From the NCBI GenBank assembly GCA_913056285.1, contig CAJXNE010000056.1:1-11045 (forward strand): a stretch of 11,045 nucleotides of DNA, given 5' to 3'. Made by a program: the position numbers and the translations under genes. This document shows positions 1 through 7,229 of this stretch, in pieces. Source of the DNA: an uncultured Zetaproteobacteria bacterium. GTDB taxonomy: Bacteria > Pseudomonadota > Zetaproteobacteria > Mariprofundales > Mariprofundaceae. Below the pieces are notes generated by a model. The model was not told the origin of the DNA. It worked only from the letters and a program-made list of their open reading frames with translations, and searched no databases. Within the stretch, counting starts at the first letter, position 1. Each line of letters begins with the position of its first letter.

Positions 1-476
1 AAGGCGAGGGTTTTAACCCAACCCGGACGTGTGACAATAAACAGTCTGAACGCCCTGAGATATCGCACCAGTTTGAGCAAACGCACGATTCTAAGCAGCC
101 GTATGGCGAGATTGGGGTCGCCGATCAACAACATCGGCAAAATAGCTAACATATCGACTATACCGTAAAAGCTGAACAAATAAGCGCGCACATTCCTGGC
201 CGAATAACAGCGCATCACAAATTCAATCGCAAACAGCGCCGTCACCCATTCTTCCATCATCCGGATGCGTTCTATCCAGATGTCATCCATCCCCTTGAGC
301 GTACCGGACATGGAAATCAAGACGCTGACCACAATCAGCGCCATAATACTCATGTTAACCCGGCGGCCCTGCTTTGAATGCACTTCAAACAGCATCGTAT
401 TGAGCGTACGGCGAAAAGCGCTACCCTGTGGTTGCATATCAAATGCTTTATCAGGTGAATTCGAGTCAAACCGCAT
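1..476 (-). CDS. Voltage-gated ion channel (probably potassium), C-terminal part outside window
   Basis: Only the first 158 residues lie in the window; the gene runs off the left edge. After a roughly 43-residue cytoplasmic N-terminus there are four hydrophobic segments matching S1-S4 of the ion-transport superfamily: S1 around MSIMALIVVSVLISM, S2 around WVTALFAIEFVMRCY, S3 around FYGIVDMLAILPMLL, and an S4 rich in regularly spaced arginines (IRLLRIVRLLKLVRYLRAF). That arginine ladder is the voltage sensor and is the main reason for the call. The pore loop and selectivity filter (TVGYG in potassium channels) would lie beyond the edge, so ion selectivity is inferred from commonness in bacteria. 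The ATG at 476-474 is preceded by AGGGG about 5 bases upstream, supporting this start. It lies on the same strand as the GST gene, with a 118-base gap containing a hairpin, so it may be a separate transcript. Confidence 0.8.
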   Translation of the reverse strand, partial: MRFDSNSPDKAFDMQPQGSAFRRTLNTMLFEVHSKQGRRVNMSIMALIVVSVLISMSGTLKGMDDIWIERIRMMEEWVTALFAIEFVMRCYSARNVRAYLFSFYGIVDMLAILPMLLIGDPNLAIRLLRIVRLLKLVRYLRAFRLFIVTRPGWVKTLA

Positions 477-524
477 AGTTACCCCTGTTCATATCATATC
501 GGGAGCAAGCTTGATGCCATTAAT

Positions 525-552
525 TATGATGACTTCCTAAGAAGTCATCATA
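525..552. repeat. Perfect 12-bp inverted repeat with 4-base loop
   Basis: Arm ATGATGACTTC at 526-536 is mirrored exactly by GAAGTCATCAT at 541-551 around the loop CTAA; the flanking T525/A552 adds a twelfth pair. It sits between the GST stop and the ion channel start. Neither side has a clear run of T, so a canonical intrinsic terminator is doubtful. It could be an operator, an mRNA stem in the channel leader, or a weak terminator. A related sequence, GACTTCATCA, recurs at 576-585. Confidence 0.6.
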
Positions 553-594
553 GCGCCTATGGACGGACTTTTTACGACTTCATCAATGATGATT

Positions 595-1236
595 TTAAAT
601 CAAAAAAACAGGCGGATCGCCTGCTTGCCATGGTTTATGTTTGAGCATAATCGATGTGAAACGCGCCTCATTCAGCCAGCCACTCAACCATGCCTGTACA
701 TGCGTCACGGCGAGATGCTCAAACGCAGCAGCATCCACAGCCGCAAACTGGCGCACAAAGGGAAACAGTGCCACATCGGCCAGCGAGGCGGCAGAACCGA
801 ACAGAAAAGGATGCCTTGTCAGACGCCATTCCAGATCACGCAAAAAAACTGCTGCATCTGAAAAATGCTGTCCGGCATCGGTATCAGGCCCGAAACGTTC
901 AGGATATTTATAACGATCCAGATGATATTTAAACGCGTTATCATTCTGATGGATCAGTCTCTGCATGTCTTCAGTATCGGCTCGCATCCACCCGTCCGGG
1001 TCGTTCTCAGCCAACGCCTGGCGCATGATATCCAGACTCTCATCCAGCACGCGATCATCGGGCAGCTGCAACACCGGCACTGTCGCCTTGGGCGAAATAT
1101 CCAGCAGCGCCTGCGGTTTATCTTTTAAATCGACCTCACGAACGACACACTGAATTCCGGCATGATGCAGCGCCATGCGGGCTCGCATGGCGTAAGGACA
1201 GCGGCGAAAACTGTACAAAACCGGGTAAGGATTCAT
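595..1236 (-). CDS. Glutathione S-transferase-like protein with CPYA thioredoxin-fold motif
   Basis: A 213-residue protein of normal GST length. The N-terminal thioredoxin-like domain (about residues 4-80) begins with a beta strand followed by the sequence SFRRCPYAMRARMAL, placing a CPYA motif at residues 13-16. The expected cis-proline (ATVPVLQL) and the glutathione-contacting acidic/serine pair (DESLDIM) follow. The remainder is a helical C-terminal domain. Relatives of this type are thought to use a cysteine rather than the Ser/Tyr of detoxifying GSTs, closer to glutaredoxin 2 or omega-class enzymes, and may reduce mixed disulfides; the substrate is unknown. The ATG at 1236-1234 shares its A with the apaG stop (TGATG), giving translational coupling; a TTG codon immediately before it would add one residue but is less likely. 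It is the last gene of a recG-apaG-GST run. Confidence 0.82.
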   Translation of the reverse strand: MNPYPVLYSFRRCPYAMRARMALHHAGIQCVVREVDLKDKPQALLDISPKATVPVLQLPDDRVLDESLDIMRQALAENDPDGWMRADTEDMQRLIHQNDNAFKYHLDRYKYPERFGPDTDAGQHFSDAAVFLRDLEWRLTRHPFLFGSAASLADVALFPFVRQFAAVDAAAFEHLAVTHVQAWLSGWLNEARFTSIMLKHKPWQAGDPPVFLI

Positions 1237-1613
1237 CAATTCAGTGCGCCGGGCACAGCCAGCGTAAAAGCCGGAATCGGCGCATCAAAATAGCGTCCGT
1301 CCTCACCCACCATCACATAACTGCCCTGCATACAGCCGACATTGGTTTCCAGGACGCAGAAGCTGTTATAATCATGTTCATCGCCGGGGGCCAGCACCGG
1401 CTGTTCACCCACCACGCCATCACCCCTTACCTCTTCAACCTTCCCTTTGGCATCGGTGATAAGCCAGTGGCGACTCACCAACTGAACCCCCTGCTCACCT
1501 TTGTTTTGGATGCGGATATAGTAGATAAATACAAACCTGCCCTGTTCGGGCTCGGAATGTTCGGGTGCATATTCCGGCCTTACTGTCACAACAATGGGGC
1601 AAGATTCAGACAT
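1236..1613 (-). CDS. apaG: ApaG family protein
   Basis: A 125-residue protein matching ApaG over its whole length. ApaG is a small fibronectin-III-like beta sandwich (Pfam DUF525). Recognisable stretches are the N-terminal VTVRPEYAPEHSEPEQGRFVF, the strand IRIQNKG, then QLVSRHWLITDAKGK with a VRGDGVVGEQPVLAPG loop, and FCVLETNVGCMQGSYVMVGEDG near the C-terminus. The glycine-rich GxGVVGEQP loop is the family hallmark. The molecular role is unsettled; the name comes from adjacency to apaH in E. coli, whereas here apaH is about 8 kb away. The ATG at 1613 lies 2 bases after the recG stop, and its stop overlaps the next start, so it is almost certainly co-translated with recG and the GST gene. Confidence 0.95.
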   Translation of the reverse strand: MSESCPIVVTVRPEYAPEHSEPEQGRFVFIYYIRIQNKGEQGVQLVSRHWLITDAKGKVEEVRGDGVVGEQPVLAPGDEHDYNSFCVLETNVGCMQGSYVMVGEDGRYFDAPIPAFTLAVPGALN

Positions 1614-1615
1614 AT

Positions 1616-3664
1616 TTAATCCGTCGCCTCTGCAAACGGTCGCCAGAATCGCTGCATGCTTTCGTCCGGCATCAAATCCGGCAGATTTTCAAACCATTGC
1701 CGAATCAGCGGCGCATCTTCAGCCATATTCAGCAAGCGGAAGCCGGCATCGCCATGCTGACGCGTACCGACTGCATCGCCGCCGCCGCGCAAGGCCAGAT
1801 CGGCTTCGGCCAATTCCAGTCCATCATGCGTGTTGACCATTTGTCTGAGTCGGGCCAGCGCTGTTTTGGAAGCGTCCTCTCCGGTAATCAGCATACAGAA
1901 ACTCTGCTCCGCCGAGCGCCCTACCCGACCACGCAGCTGATGCAGTTGCGCCAGGCCGTAGGCTTCGGCCCGTTCAATTACAATCAAATGCGCTTCGGGT
2001 ACATCCACTCCAACTTCCACCACCGTGGTCGATACCAGAATTTTGCACGCACCCGATGCAAATGCCGCCAATGCAGCCTGTTTATCTTTTGCTTTCATAC
2101 GCCCGTGCAGGCCCGATACATTGGCATCGGGAAAATAACCTTGAAGCAGTTCCACCCGCTGATCGACCGATACGCCGTCCTCATCTTCGTCAATACGCGG
2201 CACGATCCAGTAAATGCGCCCGTCTGCCGCCAGAATGCGCTGCATGCCGCCAAGCAACGATTTCATTTTACCCGAGGCAATCACGCGCGTTTCTACCGGC
2301 TTGCGACCCGGCGGCATGCCGCGCATAATGGATAAATCCATATCGCCGTAAAGCGACAAGGCCAGCGTGCGCGGAATCGGCGTGGCCGTCATGCCGAGCA
2401 AATGGATGCTATCATTTTCACCATGCTGTTTTTCGGCCAGCGCCCAGCGCTGACGCACGCCGAATCGATGCTGTTCATCCACCAGCGCCAGCGCCAGATG
2501 GTCAAATTTCACATCATCATTCAACAGGGCATGGGTGCCGACAATCAGTTTCAGTGTCCTATCCTGCAACTTCGCCAGCATGGCGCGCCGTGCTTTGGCT
2601 TTGGTGCTTCCGGTCAACAATGCTACATCAAACCCAAGCGGCTCAAACAGGGATTGCAGGGTTTTGGCATGTTGCTGCGCCAGCACTTCCGTCGGCGCAA
2701 GCAGCGCAGCCTGATAACCGCAACCGCCGGCTTTGGCCATAGACAGCGCAGCAATCCAGGTTTTACCCGCGCCCACATCACCCTGTAATAATCGATGCAT
2801 GCGTTTGCCCGAATTCAGGTCGGTGGAGATATCCTGCCATACCTGCCGTTGGGCATCGGTTAATGGGAAGGGAAAACTGTCCCGGAGATGTTCACTCTGC
2901 TGCTCTGCATTCAACGCAGCGGCCGGACAATCGGCCTGGCGTTTCTTTTCCCGCATCAAATGCAGGTAAACAATCACCTCTTCACTTTTTAACCGCACGG
3001 CAGCTTTTTCCAGCGCACCACCATCCAGTGTATCCGGTAGATGCATCTGCTTCACCGCCTGCCGTAACACTGGCATCCGAAACGTATCGCCCAGCACATC
3101 ATCCAGCACGCTGGCCGCCGTTGCCGGCATCAGAGCCAGCACATGCCGAATCATTGTGTTGATACGTTTTCCGCTCAGCCCGGCCAATGATGCATACACA
3201 GGCTGAAATCCGGGTTGAAAGGATTCGGCCACACACCACTCGGGGTGATTCATCTGCAAAAACCCGTTCCAGCGCTCGGCCACGCCGCGCACGGAAACCT
3301 CGCGCCCTTCAGCCAAACGGGCATCGTTCATCATATAGCCGGAATGAAAAAAGTTGAGTGCGATTTGCCCCGAATCATCAGCCAGCTTTAATATCACCTG
3401 GCGACTACGCCCGAAACCGCGCGTGCTCCGGTTGACAATGCGTCCGCAAATACGCGCGCTCTCGCCCGCACGTAAGTCGCTGATGACATGAATATGATGA
3501 TCATCAATATAATCTTTGGGCAGGTGCAGTACCAAATCACCCAGACAACGTACGCCGCGCGCCACAAGCCGCTTCTCCAGCGTAGCGCCGATACCGGGAA
3601 TGACAGTCAACGGCTTGGCAAAAAATGCATACATGGGCTGATATTGACTGATGATTCGCCCCAT
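1616..3664 (-). CDS. recG: ATP-dependent DNA helicase RecG
   Basis: At 682 residues it is close to the 693 of E. coli RecG. The protein remodels stalled replication forks and branch-migrates Holliday junctions. An N-terminal wedge domain starts with a helix-hairpin-helix-like VIPGIGATLEKRL (residues 21-33) and an OB fold (about 60-150). The superfamily 2 helicase core follows: Walker A GDVGAGKT (295-302), APTEVLAQQH, Walker B DEQH (396-399), GMTATPIPRT (424-433), VGVDVP and QLRGRVGRS (576-584). The C-terminal translocation hairpin region reads LRGGGDAVGTRQ, with Gly where E. coli has Pro. The start at 3664 has a weak AGG about 8 bases upstream; an internal Met at residue 11 has no better site. 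It is divergent to rpmB and leads the recG-apaG-GST unit. Confidence 0.97.
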   Translation of the reverse strand: MGRIISQYQPMYAFFAKPLTVIPGIGATLEKRLVARGVRCLGDLVLHLPKDYIDDHHIHVISDLRAGESARICGRIVNRSTRGFGRSRQVILKLADDSGQIALNFFHSGYMMNDARLAEGREVSVRGVAERWNGFLQMNHPEWCVAESFQPGFQPVYASLAGLSGKRINTMIRHVLALMPATAASVLDDVLGDTFRMPVLRQAVKQMHLPDTLDGGALEKAAVRLKSEEVIVYLHLMREKKRQADCPAAALNAEQQSEHLRDSFPFPLTDAQRQVWQDISTDLNSGKRMHRLLQGDVGAGKTWIAALSMAKAGGCGYQAALLAPTEVLAQQHAKTLQSLFEPLGFDVALLTGSTKAKARRAMLAKLQDRTLKLIVGTHALLNDDVKFDHLALALVDEQHRFGVRQRWALAEKQHGENDSIHLLGMTATPIPRTLALSLYGDMDLSIMRGMPPGRKPVETRVIASGKMKSLLGGMQRILAADGRIYWIVPRIDEDEDGVSVDQRVELLQGYFPDANVSGLHGRMKAKDKQAALAAFASGACKILVSTTVVEVGVDVPEAHLIVIERAEAYGLAQLHQLRGRVGRSAEQSFCMLITGEDASKTALARLRQMVNTHDGLELAEADLALRGGGDAVGTRQHGDAGFRLLNMAEDAPLIRQWFENLPDLMPDESMQRFWRPFAEATD

Positions 3665-3695
3665 CTCAACCTGATGTATTCTGGCACGGATATTC

Positions 3696-3704
3696 TGCTA
3701 CAAT
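3696..3704 (+). promoter_or_regulatory. Extended -10 promoter candidate for rpmB
   Basis: TGC followed directly by TACAAT matches the extended -10 consensus (TGn plus TATAAT, one mismatch). No good -35 hexamer lies 16-18 bases upstream, as expected of extended -10 promoters. Transcription would begin near 3711 and give an rpmB leader of about 55 bases. This is inference from sequence only. Confidence 0.5.
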
Positions 3705-3766
3705 ATTTTGCTTGTATGCGCTCACACATTCACCTAAAGTGCGCCGCGTTTTACGGAGGTTTTAAC

Positions 3767-3958
3767 ATGGCTAAGCGTTGTGAAGTATGTGGAAAAGGTC
3801 CGATGGCAGGCAATAATGTCAGTCACGCGCATAATACGACCCGTCGTCGTTTTCTGCCCAACCTGCAGCAGGTTCGTGCTGTCGTTGATGGTCAGACGCG
3901 CAAAGTGAAGGTGTGCTCCAGCTGCCTGCGCTCCGGCAAAGTCCAGAAAGCCATCTGA
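3767..3958 (+). CDS. rpmB: 50S ribosomal protein L28, zinc-ribbon (C+) form
   Basis: A 63-residue ribosomal protein of the large subunit. The opening MAKRCEVCGKGPMAGNNVSH and the following TTRRRFLPNLQQVR are diagnostic of L28. Two cysteine pairs, CEVC (residues 5-8) and CSSC (50-53), make a complete zinc ribbon, so this is the zinc-containing C+ type. The E. coli protein is a 78-residue form lacking these cysteines. The ATG is preceded by a strong Shine-Dalgarno GGAGGT 7 bases upstream, which rules out the longer open frame extending back to 3488 inside the recG opposite strand. L33 (rpmG), the usual partner of rpmB, does not follow; a terminator does, so this is a single-gene transcript lying between converging and diverging neighbours. 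Confidence 0.97.
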   Translation: MAKRCEVCGKGPMAGNNVSHAHNTTRRRFLPNLQQVRAVVDGQTRKVKVCSSCLRSGKVQKAI

Positions 3959-3982
3959 TCAGTCGGAGCTTTCATTAATTTT

Positions 3983-4014
3983 AAAAGGGCGTCTGGCAAC
4001 AGACGCCCTTTTCG
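3983..4014. terminator. Intrinsic terminator between rpmB and ridA, probably bidirectional
   Basis: A perfect 13-bp stem, AAAAGGGCGTCTG (3983-3995) pairing with CAGACGCCCTTTT (4000-4012), closes a GCAA tetraloop of the stable GNRA class on the plus strand. The plus-strand transcript ends in TTTTCGTTT after the stem. On the minus strand the stem also ends in TTTT, so it can serve ridA, which stops 20 bases away. Confidence 0.92.
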
Positions 4015-4031
4015 TTTGCCTGCTGCTTTGA

Positions 4032-4418
4032 TCAGCCAATTTGGGCCATTAAATCCATCTCGACTTTTGCAGCCAACGGCAATGCAGCCACCGCCACCGT
4101 AGCACGGGCCGGGCGATGTTCGCCCAGCCAGTCGGCATAAATCGCATTCACCAGCGGGAAATCACTCATATCCGTTAAAAAGATATTCACTTTCAGAACA
4201 TCTGAAATGGCAATGCCAGCTTCCGCTAGTACGGCGCTCAAATTTTCTGTCACCTGTCGCGCCTGTGATTGCACATCGTCGGCAATCAGTTTCCCCTCTT
4301 CCGGTAATAAACCGATCTGGCCGGAGGCATATAATACACCGTTTGATATGACCGCCTGACTGTATGGACCTACCGCTTTGGGTGCCTGATTCGAATGAAT
4401 CACCGTGATTGAACTCAT
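4032..4418 (-). CDS. ridA: RidA family enamine/imine deaminase
   Basis: A 128-residue protein of standard RidA (YjgF/YER057c/UK114) length. It hydrolyses reactive enamine/imine intermediates, such as 2-aminoacrylate made by PLP enzymes, to stable keto acids and ammonia, protecting PLP enzymes from damage. Family features visible are APKAVGPYSQAV near the N-terminus, LYASGQIGL, the central KVNIFLTDMSDF, and the signature RPARATVAVAALPLAAKVEMD, which contains the substrate-carboxylate-binding arginine (in RATV) and the conserved late glutamate (VEMD). The start codon overlaps the spoT stop as ATGA, and an AAGGAAG site lies 7 bases before it, so translation is coupled to spoT. The same rpoZ-spoT-ridA order is known in Pseudomonas, which supports orthology. 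Confidence 0.95.
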   Translation of the reverse strand: MSSITVIHSNQAPKAVGPYSQAVISNGVLYASGQIGLLPEEGKLIADDVQSQARQVTENLSAVLAEAGIAISDVLKVNIFLTDMSDFPLVNAIYADWLGEHRPARATVAVAALPLAAKVEMDLMAQIG

Positions 4419-6577
4419 GTTTTCACTTCCTTACTTTTCTTTGTTTTTTGGGGAGGGGCTGATGCATGCTTACGACTGAAAAAATCGCGCAACGTTTCCG
4501 CCAGCGCCCGCGTTTCCGGCTTGCCGCTCAACCCCACCTGATTACGACGCCTGACGCTAACCACGCCATCAATCGCCTTAATGGCGCGCAGAACCTGCGC
4601 CAGATGCACACGCCCCTCCACTTCCACCAGAAAAAGGATTTCGGTCATGGCGCCGCCGCGCTGTTTCAGTTTGATATCTTCTATGCTCGAATGCGCATCG
4701 GCAATGCAGCGGGTGACGTGAGCCAGCATACCGCGCTTATTGCGGGAACGCACTTCAATGCCGGTTTTAAACAACTGACCTGATTGCACCTGCCATTCCA
4801 CTTCCAGCAAATCGCCGCTTTTCAATTCGGCCAGCTCGGGGCACTTTCGATGATGCAATATCATGCCCTCGCCCGAAGTAAAATGGCCCAGTACCGGATC
4901 GCCGGGAATAGGATGGCAACATTCGGATGCATGCATCAGTGCATGTTTGATGCCCATCAGTTTCATTGGCAATGTACTATCCTGTTCCACAGCCTCAAGT
5001 AGCTTGTGAATTGCAATCTCGCCATGGCCAAGGCGCAATTTCAATTCATCCATATCAGCGCATTCCAGTTGCTTTAGCACACTCTTGCCCACAGCTTCCA
5101 TGCCCACCGAGTCGTGTAATACTTTCCCACCAAGTCGAATGCCGGACTCGCGCTCCTGCCGCTTGAACCACTGGCGAATAGACTGTTTGGCACGCGGCGT
5201 TTTAACATATTGCAACCATTGCCGGCTGGGCGACTGATCCGGGCTGGTCATAATTTCAATCTGATCGCCATTCCTTAAACGGGTGGAAAAATCCGACACC
5301 TCGCCATTGATGCGCACACCAATACAGTGGTGGCCTATTTCAGTATGTACCGCATAGGCAAAATCAAGTGGCCGGGCGCCACGGGGCAAGGGAAAAATAT
5401 CACCGTCCCGACTGAATACATAGACTTCCTGCACAAATAAATCGAGGCGCACATTTTCGAGAAATTCGTCCGGGTTATCTGTCTCTTGCAGCATTTCCGT
5501 TAACTGTTTAAGCCATTTGAAATCATCTTTGTGAGCTGAGTCATCACCTTCCTTATAGGCCCAATGCGCAGCGACGCCATCTTCAGCATATACATGCATA
5601 TCTTTCGTGCGAATCTGCACTTCAATACGGAAATTTTCCGGCCCGATCACAGCAGTGTGCAGGGATTGATAACCATTGGGTTTCGGCAACGCAATATAAT
5701 CCTTGAAACGCCCCGGTACCGGTCGATACAGGCTATGCACCATTCCCAGCGCCTGATAACAGGTCGATAAATCCTCGACAATAATTCGGAATGCCACCAG
5801 ATCAAAAATCTCGGTAAAATCAATATGCTTGCGCTTCATCTTTTCATGAATGCTATACATATGCTTCATGCGCCCCTGCACTTTTGCATGCACGCCCTGA
5901 CGCAATAACGCCTGCTGAATAATATCTTCGAGCCGTTCACGGGTCTGATTCAAGCCTTCCAGTCGATCTTGCATTTCTATCATCAAGGACTGGTAAGCCT
6001 CAGTTTCCAAATGGGAAAATGCCAGATCTTCCATTTCCTGCCTGACCCAGTGTATGCCCAGTCTGTGCGCCAACGGCGCATATATCTGTAGCGTTTCTTC
6101 ACCAATCAAACGCCGCTTTTCTTCACGCATAAAACCCAGCGTACGCATATTATGCAGGCGGTCGGCCAGTTTGACGATCAGCACACGCAAATCCTTAGCC
6201 GTAGCCAGAATCATCTTGCGGAAATTTTCAGCCTGTTTCTGTTCTTTGGAATTAAAATGAATCTGTCCGATTTTTGTCATGCCATCGACCAGACGGGCGA
6301 TATCCGCGCCGAAATGATGCTCGATATCATCCAGCGAAACGCTGGTATCTTCCACTGTATCGTGTAGCAGACCGGTGATCACAGTGGACTCATCCATGCC
6401 GAGGCTGGCCAGAATATCGGCTACGGCTAACGGGTGAGAAATATATGGTTCACCGGAAACACGCATCTGTCCGGCATGCGCATGCGCAGCAAACACATAG
6501 GCGCGATTGATCCGATCAATATTGGCTTTCGGCGCGTAGGCAGCAACGCGCTCGGTAATTTCGAAAATGCGACTCAT
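4415..6577 (-). CDS. spoT: Bifunctional (p)ppGpp synthetase/hydrolase of the long RelA/SpoT family
   Basis: A 720-residue long RSH enzyme that makes and degrades (p)ppGpp, the starvation alarmone. The hydrolase HD domain (about 25-180) looks intact: ISHP with His48, LLHDTVEDT with His72-Asp73, and KLADRLHNMRTL (136-147). The synthetase domain (about 230-345) has RFKDYIALPKPNGYQSLHT (290-308) and EVQIRT (319-324). The RFKD (RxKD) form is that of bifunctional enzymes, against the ExDD form of monofunctional RelA. The C-terminal half holds a TGS domain (about 385-445), a helical part, a conserved-cysteine region (Cys553, Cys554, Cys579) and an ACT domain (about 603-677). A lysine-rich tail ends the protein. 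Upstream in-frame sequence has a stop, fixing the ATG at 6577, but no clear Shine-Dalgarno precedes it. It lies 72 bases after rpoZ. Confidence 0.96.
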   Translation of the reverse strand: MSRIFEITERVAAYAPKANIDRINRAYVFAAHAHAGQMRVSGEPYISHPLAVADILASLGMDESTVITGLLHDTVEDTSVSLDDIEHHFGADIARLVDGMTKIGQIHFNSKEQKQAENFRKMILATAKDLRVLIVKLADRLHNMRTLGFMREEKRRLIGEETLQIYAPLAHRLGIHWVRQEMEDLAFSHLETEAYQSLMIEMQDRLEGLNQTRERLEDIIQQALLRQGVHAKVQGRMKHMYSIHEKMKRKHIDFTEIFDLVAFRIIVEDLSTCYQALGMVHSLYRPVPGRFKDYIALPKPNGYQSLHTAVIGPENFRIEVQIRTKDMHVYAEDGVAAHWAYKEGDDSAHKDDFKWLKQLTEMLQETDNPDEFLENVRLDLFVQEVYVFSRDGDIFPLPRGARPLDFAYAVHTEIGHHCIGVRINGEVSDFSTRLRNGDQIEIMTSPDQSPSRQWLQYVKTPRAKQSIRQWFKRQERESGIRLGGKVLHDSVGMEAVGKSVLKQLECADMDELKLRLGHGEIAIHKLLEAVEQDSTLPMKLMGIKHALMHASECCHPIPGDPVLGHFTSGEGMILHHRKCPELAELKSGDLLEVEWQVQSGQLFKTGIEVRSRNKRGMLAHVTRCIADAHSSIEDIKLKQRGGAMTEILFLVEVEGRVHLAQVLRAIKAIDGVVSVRRRNQVGLSGKPETRALAETLRDFFSRKHASAPPQKTKKSKEVKT

Positions 6578-6599
6578 GTCATAAAATGATTAAGTCGGT

Positions 6600-6620
6600 G
6601 GTTGAATCGCCGATTCAATC
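6600..6620. repeat. Inverted repeat in the rpoZ-spoT spacer
   Basis: TTGAATCG (6602-6609) and CGATTCAA (6611-6618) form a perfect 8-base inverted repeat around a single base, extended by one wobble and one G-C pair. A second short hairpin, ATGCT/AGCAT (6633-6645), lies beside it. There is no T run, so this is not a standard terminator. The near-zero spacer suits a protein operator better than an RNA loop. Confidence 0.45.
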
Positions 6621-6649
6621 AAGCCGAACAACATGCTCGCAGCATGGAA

Positions 6650-6907
6650 TCAGGCGACCTGTTCATCCTCGGCTTCAGATGCAGCGACGCGGCGACGTTC
6701 CAGATCATCCTGTTCAAACAGTACATCCCACGACACATATCCATCACCCATTTCACGCAAAGCGTGTACGGCGGGTTTATCATCTTCTGCCGCCACCATG
6801 GTAGGCATGCCACGCAAAATCTGACGGGCGCGGCGAGAAGCCAGCAACACCATTTCAAAGCGGTTGGGATAATAACGGATACAATCTTCAACAGTTACGC
6901 GAGCCAT
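6650..6907 (-). CDS. rpoZ: DNA-directed RNA polymerase omega subunit
   Basis: An 85-residue omega subunit, which helps assemble RNA polymerase by binding the beta-prime subunit and, in many proteobacteria, forms part of a (p)ppGpp binding site. The N-terminal block MARVTVEDCIRYYPNRFEMV followed by LLASRRARQI is the family signature, and DDKPAVHALREMGDGYV matches the conserved central segment. The tail is acidic. The chosen ATG at 6907-6905 is preceded by a strong GGAGG about 8 to 10 bases upstream; a longer open frame to 6946 would add 13 residues (starting MEKVLV) without homology and would run into the upstream inverted repeat. It heads the rpoZ-spoT-ridA run. The usual upstream neighbour gmk is absent; a divergent xth gene is there instead. 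Confidence 0.95.
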   Translation of the reverse strand: MARVTVEDCIRYYPNRFEMVLLASRRARQILRGMPTMVAAEDDKPAVHALREMGDGYVSWDVLFEQDDLERRRVAASEAEDEQVA

Positions 6908-6934
6908 GCGGCTAACCTCCAGATAACGCACAAG

Positions 6935-6983
6935 GACTTTTTCCATCCCGTGATATGAATATTATCACAGGGTGGAAAAAGTC
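6935..6983. repeat. 21-bp imperfect inverted repeat upstream of rpoZ
   Basis: Left arm 6935-6955 (starting GACTTTTTCCATCCC) pairs with right arm 6963-6983 (ending GGTGGAAAAAGTC) across a 7-base loop. Of 21 positions, 19 are Watson-Crick, one is a G-U type wobble and one a C-A mismatch; which position is wobble and which is mismatch depends on the strand transcribed. It lies 28 bases before the rpoZ ATG, inside the probable rpoZ leader. It could be a terminator for a read-through transcript, an attenuator, or a dyad operator. T-rich stretches lie inside the arms rather than after the stem, so ordinary Rho-independent termination is not obvious. Confidence 0.75.
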
Positions 6984-7038
6984 ATGCAGGCGCGTTGTTT
7001 GTTTCATGTTCAACAATGGCTTAAACACTAGGAAGCCA

Positions 7039-7066
7039 ATCCTAAATTGCAATCATCTCGTATCAA
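7039..7066 (-). promoter_or_regulatory. Candidate sigma-70 promoter for rpoZ-spoT-ridA
   Basis: On the minus strand TTGATA (7066-7061, five of six to TTGACA) is followed 16 bases later by TAGGAT (7044-7039, four of six to TATAAT). The position allows a leader of about 125 bases that would include the large inverted repeat. Other weak matches exist nearby, so this is tentative. Confidence 0.3.
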
Positions 7067-7196
7067 ACCTGTCAGTGCTTCCGTGCAGTCCACGGACGGG
7101 CAGCCCAATCAAACAGCCACGCGCCTGATTTGTAAGCAATGGAAAAACCACGCTTTTGCCTTTGGGAACTGATGACAGACAGGATCACAGGAAGCT

Positions 7197-7223
7197 TTGC
7201 GACTGACGCGCCCCGTGCATAAT
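7197..7223 (+). promoter_or_regulatory. Candidate promoter placing the xth transcript start at its ATG
   Basis: CATAAT (7218-7223) matches the -10 consensus at five of six bases. TTGCGA (7197-7202) is a plausible -35 but with a short 15-base spacer. A start 6 to 8 bases past the -10 falls at 7229-7231, on the xth ATG at 7230. There is no Shine-Dalgarno between, which fits a leaderless mRNA. Confidence 0.4.
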
Positions 7224-7229
7224 AGCGCC

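Larger units (their letters stand above)
6908..7229. other. Divergent intergenic region between rpoZ and xth
   Basis: This 322-base stretch holds the starts of two divergent transcription units. Near rpoZ is the large inverted repeat (6935-6983). The middle contains a candidate rpoZ promoter and a small 6-bp hairpin, TCCGTG/CACGGA (7080-7096). The right end holds the candidate xth promoter. I see no tRNA or convincing protein gene; a 16-codon frame starting at 7172 and ending at 7222 has little support. Confidence 0.6.

Noticed and set aside
1565..2335. A 256-residue open frame on the plus strand
   Set aside because: It lies wholly antisense to recG and apaG, which have clear homology, and its composition (rich in His, Arg, Gln) is that of a reverse-strand shadow.
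3488..3766. N-terminal extension of the rpmB frame
   Set aside because: L28 homology begins at the ATG at 3767, which has an ideal GGAGGT; the extension overlaps the start of recG on the other strand.
7172..7222. 16-codon open frame just before xth, a possible leader peptide
   Set aside because: Only a weak GGGAA precedes it, the composition is unremarkable, and the candidate xth promoter overlaps it. Not enough to call a gene.
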